Shown here piece by piece: positions 58,631-64,000 of a DNA stretch of 64,000 nucleotides. Below the pieces are notes generated by a model. It was not told where the DNA came from. It saw only the letters and a program-made list of their open reading frames with translations, and searched no databases. This DNA comes from Pseudomonas sp. LBUM920 (GTDB lineage: Bacteria; Pseudomonadota; Gammaproteobacteria; Pseudomonadales; Pseudomonadaceae), in contig NZ_CP027762.1 of assembly GCF_003852315.1 (NCBI RefSeq), positions 5,685,501 to 5,749,500 of the forward strand, given 5' to 3'. Every line of letters starts with the position of its first letter. Position 1 is the stretch's first letter. The translations under genes were made by a program, and so were the position numbers.

Positions 58631-58825
58631 AATGATTTACCTAATGGTTGATTAACATTAGAAAGTCATCCATTTCCTTCATTTAATACGTGGCACAACA
58701 ACCAATAACGTTCCGATTAAACTCTATAAATATACAACCGATTAATGAGCAGACTACTTACCCACAGCCATAACTTCTCAAACACCCAGAGACCGTTACT
58801 TAACACCCGATAATTACTGACTAAA
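58631..58825. other. AT-rich spacer between the two effector-like genes
   Basis: About 195 bases that are visibly far richer in A and T than the surrounding genes, with many TAAT and ATTA runs. It holds the hrp-box-like element at 58,687-58,714 and no REP sequence or convincing small gene. Confidence 0.7.
58687..58714 (-). promoter_or_regulatory. HrpL-type promoter (hrp box) candidate
   Basis: On the minus strand: GGAACG (58714-58709), 15 bases, then CCACGTA (58693-58687). The hrp-box consensus is GGAACC-N15/16-CCAC-N-N-A, so only the last base of the first block differs. It points towards the 323-codon gene, whose start is 57 bases away, a normal distance for such promoters. I found this by eye and did not scan the whole window. 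Confidence 0.6.
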
Positions 58826-61800
58826 TTATGTGGCCGCAGGTGCCAGCGCGCTCACCACACCGAACTGCAGTAACTGGGGGCCAAACGGCGTATTGGTGAG
58901 CGTATTGTAGGCGTACCACGCACCTTTCTTGAAAACAGCAACCACGGGCACCCACAAATTATTGCTTTGCGCGCGATGAAACCCTTTGACGACATCATCG
59001 TCTTTATAAACCTTTGTCACATCATAGCTGCGCGAGTGCCCTCTTAATCGGGACAACACCTGGTCGCCATGTTCAAGCACGTACTTGATGTCCTTATACC
59101 CAGCACTCGCGCCTCGATTAAGGTTTTTCGCAATATCGGCCGCGTCGGTATAGCCCACCGAAGCGCCAACGCCGGCAAAGACCGAACTCTTGATGACATT
59201 GCTGAGCGCCTGACCGCCCTTGACGGTCTTTCGAGCAGTGTTAAGCGCCGGAAGAACAAAGCCTAAAATGTCGAACCCGATATTGAAGATCGCACCCGAC
59301 ACGTCGCCCCTGATTGCGTCCTGAATGCCGTCATAGAAAGGGATCAGTCCCAGAAAAAAAGCTTTCAACTGTTTGTCGTAGCGTTCTCCTTTTTCTATCG
59401 CCGTGATCCCGGCCGCCTTGGACTTCAGCGCTTCATAGTCACGGGTAAAAAAACTGGCCGCCGTGATACCAAGGGCGCCGCTTTTGGCGGAAAAGTACGT
59501 CCCGTTCAATTTACCAGGGCGTTCAAGGGGATCACGCCCGTGATGGGTCGCGCCGTATTGCGTATAGACGTTGTACGTGCCCGGAACACGACCTTGGGTG
59601 CTCCCGCCAAAATAGGCGCCATCGTCAGCATTGGTGTGTTCACCCGGAAACCCGCTTTCCTTGACGAACCGCCCCAATGCCGGGAAGTAACTGTAGTAGC
59701 TGGCCTGGCCCGCACTCCCCGCTACTTTCATGAGCAAACCATGCCGGCCTTTGAGTGCCTCGACCTCTTGTACCGTGGGCGTTCGGGGCTTGATATCGGC
59801 GTACAAGGAGAGCCCTGATACAGGCTCTGCACTGTTCCAGGAAAATCCCGGTGCAGGCGCCGTATCAAGAAAGGGGCGAGACACCTCGATAAAACTGACG
59901 GCCGACTGTTCGATACGCGCTCGGTCCACCCTGGGTAATAGCGAAAGCTGATACTTAAACTGAATGGCCCAGGCACTGTCATGCGCCACTTTATAGTTCT
60001 CAAAGGTTGTAGAAAATACCTGATTGATATCAGGAACAAGTTGAGCAAGGCGTGGCGTTATCGCCGCCCAAGGCAGCGCCTTATTATTCAGCGACCGCCA
60101 GCGCTCTGGTTTGATCGGACCACTCATATACACATCAAGCAGCGAAACAGGGTCATGTTTGACCCATGGTGCCTGCAAGACTTTTTGGGTGGGGTCCAAC
60201 TCAGGAAACACCCGCTTCAACTCGGCCACCGCCAACTGCTCTCGCGTCGTCGCAGGTGCTGACAAGGCATCACCTGCCCATGCCAGCTCTTTTTGTTGTT
60301 TATTCAACGCCTCTTGTGAACGCTTGACGTCTGTGTACCCATAGTCGTGGTTGGGTTTAAACGCGATAACACCGTTGGCCAGGCCCCAGGTAATAATTGC
60401 ACTGCCCGACGCGGCGCTCAGCTGATCCTCGCCTTCCAGGGACGTGAGCGGCGCTTCACCAAACGCCATTACTTGGCTGAACGTCATATTCCCCGCAGCG
60501 CCAGGCACTTGTTGCTCAATACGTGAAACTTCTATGGCGAAGTTCGCCCACGTATGAGAGCCGTAAACAAGGTTGGGCGGTATGTCTTTTACCAGGAACT
60601 CCGGGCCGGCGGCCGCTAATAATAACTGCGCAGCCACAGGCGCCGCTTCAACCCCGACCTTACGCTCAAGGTGAGCGGTGAAACCTTTGACAATGGTTGC
60701 AGGTGAGCAACCTGCGTTGTCCCCTTGATACAGGTTGTAGCCCGCCAGGTTGAAGCAGGACTTGCCCATTCCAGGATCAAGCTCTTGCACCAGGGCGACA
60801 CTCACACACTCGTTTACACTGGTGGGCGTCTCGATCACCTTGATCTTTTTTTGTATCTCCTGACCCAAGGCCCGCGCCTTGGGTGATCGAATCAGCAGAT
60901 CCAATGCCGACGCAGGGTTACGCGCGATGGTTGCCTTGGTGGCCTGAGGAAGCTCGCTGATCAACCGCCGTAATAAGCTGCCCGCATCGGCGTCCGCCTG
61001 AGGATTTGATCGGTGGGTTACCTGGGCCTTGTGCCATTGACCTACCGTTGCGCGAACCTTGCGCAGTGACGTCGCGCTCAATAAACCAGCGATCGACCTT
61101 GCCCCGCCAGCCTTCGCGCGCGGCGCCCGATGGGCCAGGTCAAAGGATAACGCCAGCGCCAAACCCTGGGCCTGCTGACTATTGACGGGCACTTTATGCC
61201 CCTCCTGCCTGAGCATGTGCCCCACGCTCATCCGGGGGCGCTGCTCACTGGTAAATTGGCTGGAACGCGGGTCGATCTGAAGCATGATCGCGTCCAGGTC
61301 GATGCGCCCACTGGCGTCATCGGTCTGAGACCGCAGCGCAGTCATGAGCGCATGACGGTTAGCGTCATCACCCAGCGCCGTCTGCTGCCGGGTCAACGCC
61401 TCTGCAGACCGCAGCGACGCATAAGCCGAGGGCGCGAACGCAAACAGCGCCTTATTCGCCAGTTTCTTGCGGTGCAAGGCCGCTTGCGCAGGTGTGAGGT
61501 CTATTGGCTGGTTGTAAAACTGGCCCACCGTGTACAACGGCACTTTGCCTTCCGGCCAGGGGTAACTGAACCCCTGCCCGGGTTGAGGCGCGATCACCCT
61601 GGCAATCGACAACAGTGTTCGGGAAACATCGGACCACCCCGAATCGTCCCGTAGCGTAAACGTGCGCACTGTGCCGTCGACGATGCCGGCAAGCTCCCCA
61701 CGCGCCGGGTCCAGCTGCATACCCGCCGTATCAAGCCCTTGCCCTTTTGCCCACGCCAGCAACCCTGGGCCTTTGAAGGCGCTGTCCAGTTGGGCGCGCC

Positions 61801-62065
61801 AACGCCCAAGCGTGGACCCTGCAGGCACTTGAACATCAGGCGACATCCCCGACGTCTGGTAGGAGCGCGTGGCCAAAGCGCTTGCGAAGAACCTCGCCAA
61901 CTGGGCATCCCCCATGGCGCGGCATTCGGTGCTGTCCGGCAACCCGGCACTGCGCTCCTGTCCACTGGCAGGCTTATCGGCGGGCGCCGGGGCGGACTTC
62001 ACGACCGGCGCCGCTGCATGAGTTGGAAAGATTGGCTGTGGACTAAACTTCGAAACATTAGTCAT
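58826..62065 (-). CDS. Large effector/toxin-like protein, unrecognised
   Basis: A 1079-residue protein with no Sec signal. The first 45 residues are Pro/Ala/Ser/Lys-rich and disordered (MTNVSKFSPQPIFPTHAAAP), like a type III secretion leader. Residues about 50-430 are helical and polar. A Cys-containing patch (NECVSVALVQ, GKSCFNLAG, NAGCSPATIV) lies near 430-470. A hydrophobic module at about 900-972 includes FFLGLIPFYDGIQDAIRG and GFDILGFVLPALNTA. This module recalls membrane-inserting regions of large bacterial toxins, from memory only. Good ribosome-binding site (GAGGTG). Probably upstream of the 323-codon gene in the same cassette. Confidence 0.7.
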   Translation of the reverse strand: MTNVSKFSPQPIFPTHAAAPVVKSAPAPADKPASGQERSAGLPDSTECRAMGDAQLARFFASALATRSYQTSGMSPDVQVPAGSTLGRWRAQLDSAFKGPGLLAWAKGQGLDTAGMQLDPARGELAGIVDGTVRTFTLRDDSGWSDVSRTLLSIARVIAPQPGQGFSYPWPEGKVPLYTVGQFYNQPIDLTPAQAALHRKKLANKALFAFAPSAYASLRSAEALTRQQTALGDDANRHALMTALRSQTDDASGRIDLDAIMLQIDPRSSQFTSEQRPRMSVGHMLRQEGHKVPVNSQQAQGLALALSFDLAHRAPRAKAGGARSIAGLLSATSLRKVRATVGQWHKAQVTHRSNPQADADAGSLLRRLISELPQATKATIARNPASALDLLIRSPKARALGQEIQKKIKVIETPTSVNECVSVALVQELDPGMGKSCFNLAGYNLYQGDNAGCSPATIVKGFTAHLERKVGVEAAPVAAQLLLAAAGPEFLVKDIPPNLVYGSHTWANFAIEVSRIEQQVPGAAGNMTFSQVMAFGEAPLTSLEGEDQLSAASGSAIITWGLANGVIAFKPNHDYGYTDVKRSQEALNKQQKELAWAGDALSAPATTREQLAVAELKRVFPELDPTQKVLQAPWVKHDPVSLLDVYMSGPIKPERWRSLNNKALPWAAITPRLAQLVPDINQVFSTTFENYKVAHDSAWAIQFKYQLSLLPRVDRARIEQSAVSFIEVSRPFLDTAPAPGFSWNSAEPVSGLSLYADIKPRTPTVQEVEALKGRHGLLMKVAGSAGQASYYSYFPALGRFVKESGFPGEHTNADDGAYFGGSTQGRVPGTYNVYTQYGATHHGRDPLERPGKLNGTYFSAKSGALGITAASFFTRDYEALKSKAAGITAIEKGERYDKQLKAFFLGLIPFYDGIQDAIRGDVSGAIFNIGFDILGFVLPALNTARKTVKGGQALSNVIKSSVFAGVGASVGYTDAADIAKNLNRGASAGYKDIKYVLEHGDQVLSRLRGHSRSYDVTKVYKDDDVVKGFHRAQSNNLWVPVVAVFKKGAWYAYNTLTNTPFGPQLLQFGVVSALAPAAT

Positions 62066-62232
62066 TCAACACCTCGCAGGCAAAACAGTCTGGCTGACTG
62101 TTCACGCACTGAGTGGTGCAACTACCTACAAACATCACAACAAACTGCCGAAAAGTCTGCATTCGGATATGTCAATTGCTGTTTGTTTCTCTCTCTACAT
62201 TACGCAACACTTAAGCGGGTTTAATGGCCTGG

Positions 62233-64000
62233 TTAAGTTAAATAACTGCGTTCAATTCCGTGTTTGCGCAACTTTCTGTAAAGCGTATTTCGGCTCACCC
62301 CCAAATGCTCAGCGGTGCGGGTCATGTGCCAATGGTGTTGCTGCAACGCTTCAAGCAAGGCCACGCGCTCCGCATCGTTCAAGGCAAGGCCGGGAACGGG
62401 TTCAGAGGCCACGGCGGGTCGGGCCTGACGAATGATTGACGGCAAGTCGTCAAACCTGATTCGCCCATCCTCGGACAACGCCGCCAAGGTGCGTAATACG
62501 TTGCGCAACTGCCGCACGTTGCCCGGCCAGGCAAAGTCCAGCAGCGCCTGACGCGCCGTCTCGTCGAGCAACACGACCTGCCCTGGCGCCTCATCGGCCA
62601 GCAAAAAGTCCAGCAATTGAGCTTTGTCGCTGCGCTCACGCAAAGGCGGCACGTCGATTTCAAGGCCGTTGAGGCGGTAGTACAAGTCTTCGCGGAAGCT
62701 GCCGCTGGCCACACGCGCCAACAAATCACGGTGCGTTGCGCTGATGATCCGCACATTGATTGCTTGCGGCTCACCGCCGATGGGCACGACCAGACGGTCT
62801 TCCAACACTCTCAGCAGGCGGGTTTGCAATGCGAGGGGCATGTCGCCGATCTCGTCGAGAAACAAGGTGCCGCCGTCGGCCTGCTGTAACTTGCCGCGCA
62901 TGCCTTCCTTGAGCGCGCCGGTAAAACTGCCGCCGCGATACCCGAATAGTTCGCTTTCGATCAGGCTCTCAGGAATGGCGGCGCAGTTGAGCGCAACAAA
63001 GGCTTTGTCAGCCCGCTGACTGGCCTGATGCACGGCCTTGGCGAAAGCTTCCTTGCCCGAACCGGTTTCACCGTTGATCAGCAACGGTACGTCGCGCTGG
63101 AACACCCGCAGCGCCTTGCGAAACTCATTCTGCAGCACCGGGTCGCCCAAGCAGATGCCCGTCAGGCGCGGCGCCTCGGGCTTGGCCTGCGGTGCCGGCA
63201 CGCTGCGTGCCTGGCCGCGCAATGCGGCGAATAAATGCCGGCCATCACGCGTACGCAGTGGCCAACTGGCCGTGGCGTTGGCGCTGGCACGGCCAAGCAG
63301 TTGATCAAGGGAACACTCGAAAAACGCTTCCACCGGTTGCCCCAGCAAACCGCCACGAACCTGTGCCAGCAGGTTGAGCGCGCTTTGGTTGACGGCGCAG
63401 ATCCGCCCTTCGCCATCGAACGCCAGCAACCCTTCACTGAACAGCCCCACGGATTCGGCCTGCAGGTGAAAACGCAGCAACCACTGGTTTTCAAAATGAC
63501 GCAGGAAGTAACAACTCTCGATCATCTTCGCCGACAGGTTCACCAGCGCCATGGTGTGGAATTGGCTCTGACGCGACACGGCCTCGCGCGCCGACGACAC
63601 GTCCAGCACGGCCAACAGCTCGCCCTGAGGGTCGAACACCGGGCTCGCCGAACAGGTCAGGCCGGTGTGGCGGCCGCGAAAATGCTCATCGCGGTGAATG
63701 GTCAGGGACTGGCGCTCCACCAGGCAGGTGCCGATGCCGTTGGTGCCTTCGCACGCCTCACTCCAGTCGGCGCCCAACCAGAGCCCGGCGCGCTCGAAAA
63801 TCTTGCGTTCCGAAGGTGCTGTCACACAGTTGAGAATCACCCCACGCGCATCGGTGAGCAATACCGCATGGCCGGCGCCGGAAAGCTGCTGATGCAGGCT
63901 GTTCATTTCGCTGCCGGCAATGTGCAGCACCTGCTGCAGGCGTTCGCGGCTTTCCAGCAGGCGGCCATGTTCGAGCACGGTGGGGGCGATGCTCAACGCG
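62233..64000 (-). CDS. Sigma-54-dependent activator, AcoR/EatR-like (5' truncated by window)
   Basis: At least 587 residues of an enhancer-binding protein. An N-terminal GAF/PAS-type sensor region includes GAGHAVLLTDARGVILNCVT. The AAA+ domain has NGETGSGKEAFAKAVHQ (Walker A), GSFTGA in place of the usual GAFTGA loop, and GGTLFLDEIGDMPL (Walker B). A Fis-type helix-turn-helix (TRTAEHLGVSRNTLYRKLRK) closes the protein. The first in-frame start codon seen is a TTG at 63996, and family members have an additional N-terminal segment, so the true start probably lies beyond position 64,000. P. aeruginosa PA4021 (EatR), next to mpl in gene order, controls ethanolamine use; the same role here is inference. 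Confidence 0.9.
   Translation of the reverse strand, partial: ALSIAPTVLEHGRLLESRERLQQVLHIAGSEMNSLHQQLSGAGHAVLLTDARGVILNCVTAPSERKIFERAGLWLGADWSEACEGTNGIGTCLVERQSLTIHRDEHFRGRHTGLTCSASPVFDPQGELLAVLDVSSAREAVSRQSQFHTMALVNLSAKMIESCYFLRHFENQWLLRFHLQAESVGLFSEGLLAFDGEGRICAVNQSALNLLAQVRGGLLGQPVEAFFECSLDQLLGRASANATASWPLRTRDGRHLFAALRGQARSVPAPQAKPEAPRLTGICLGDPVLQNEFRKALRVFQRDVPLLINGETGSGKEAFAKAVHQASQRADKAFVALNCAAIPESLIESELFGYRGGSFTGALKEGMRGKLQQADGGTLFLDEIGDMPLALQTRLLRVLEDRLVVPIGGEPQAINVRIISATHRDLLARVASGSFREDLYYRLNGLEIDVPPLRERSDKAQLLDFLLADEAPGQVVLLDETARQALLDFAWPGNVRQLRNVLRTLAALSEDGRIRFDDLPSIIRQARPAVASEPVPGLALNDAERVALLEALQQHHWHMTRTAEHLGVSRNTLYRKLRKHGIERSYLT

Noticed and set aside
62110..62140. Possible hrp box before the 1079-codon gene
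   Set aside because: A TGAGTGG (inverse of CCAC-N-N-A) is present, but no GGAAC block lies 15 or 16 bases away. Not counted.

Overview
The window is Pseudomonas chromosome, most likely from the P. fluorescens group. The evidence is GC-rich coding sequence, 13 dispersed REP doublets of the type common in that group, and gene order that, from memory, follows P. aeruginosa PAO1 from about PA3959 to PA4021. There are about 60 densely packed protein genes. I saw no rRNA, tRNA, CRISPR array, insertion sequence or integrase.

Layout. Positions 1-10.8 kb hold a DUF6124/DUF3077-like protein, a DEDDh exonuclease, a NYN-domain protein, a DUF2076 protein, a YciC-like membrane protein, an EEP hydrolase, helicase hrpB, a lipoprotein, a FieF-type metal exporter, a DUF6515 protein and an Lrp-type regulator. 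From 11 to 17.7 kb lie a DUF2788 protein, rluE, amn, an AidB-like acyl-CoA dehydrogenase and ladS, the 7TMR-DISM hybrid kinase of the Gac/Rsm network. Next come thiD-thiE-hemL, a Sel1-repeat protein, a DUF1820 protein, miaB and the phoH-ybeY-corC-lnt operon. An ElyC/YdcF-like protein, leuS, lptE, holA, arfA and a SltB3-like transglycosylase follow, up to 35.3 kb.

From 35.4 to 47.9 kb nearly everything is on the minus strand. ldcA is followed by the envelope block proA-nadD-rsfS-rlmH-mrdA-rodA-mltB-rlpA-dacC-ybeD-lipB-lipA (in order of transcription). It couples cell elongation, peptidoglycan trimming, NAD and lipoate synthesis, and ribosome maturation, with several stop/start overlaps. From 48 to 57.4 kb are mpg, a DedA-PAP2 fusion, a LON-domain protein, a cidA/lrgB-type pair, a MaoC hydratase, a MORN-repeat C13 peptidase lipoprotein, an oxidoreductase, and mpl-ubiX-yceK-like.

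The segment 57.4-62.2 kb breaks the housekeeping pattern. It holds two unrecognised, effector-like genes (1079 and 323 codons) with AT-rich flanks and no REP elements. A near-consensus HrpL-type hrp box precedes the smaller one. The window ends inside a sigma-54 activator that resembles the ethanolamine regulator EatR.

The most interesting observations are this putative type III effector pair, the arfA gene with a 12-bp hairpin just before its stop codon and a C-terminal LAA, the MORN-C13 peptidase lipoprotein, two inverted-orientation REP doublets, and a probable unannotated minus-strand transcript ending at about 10,031.
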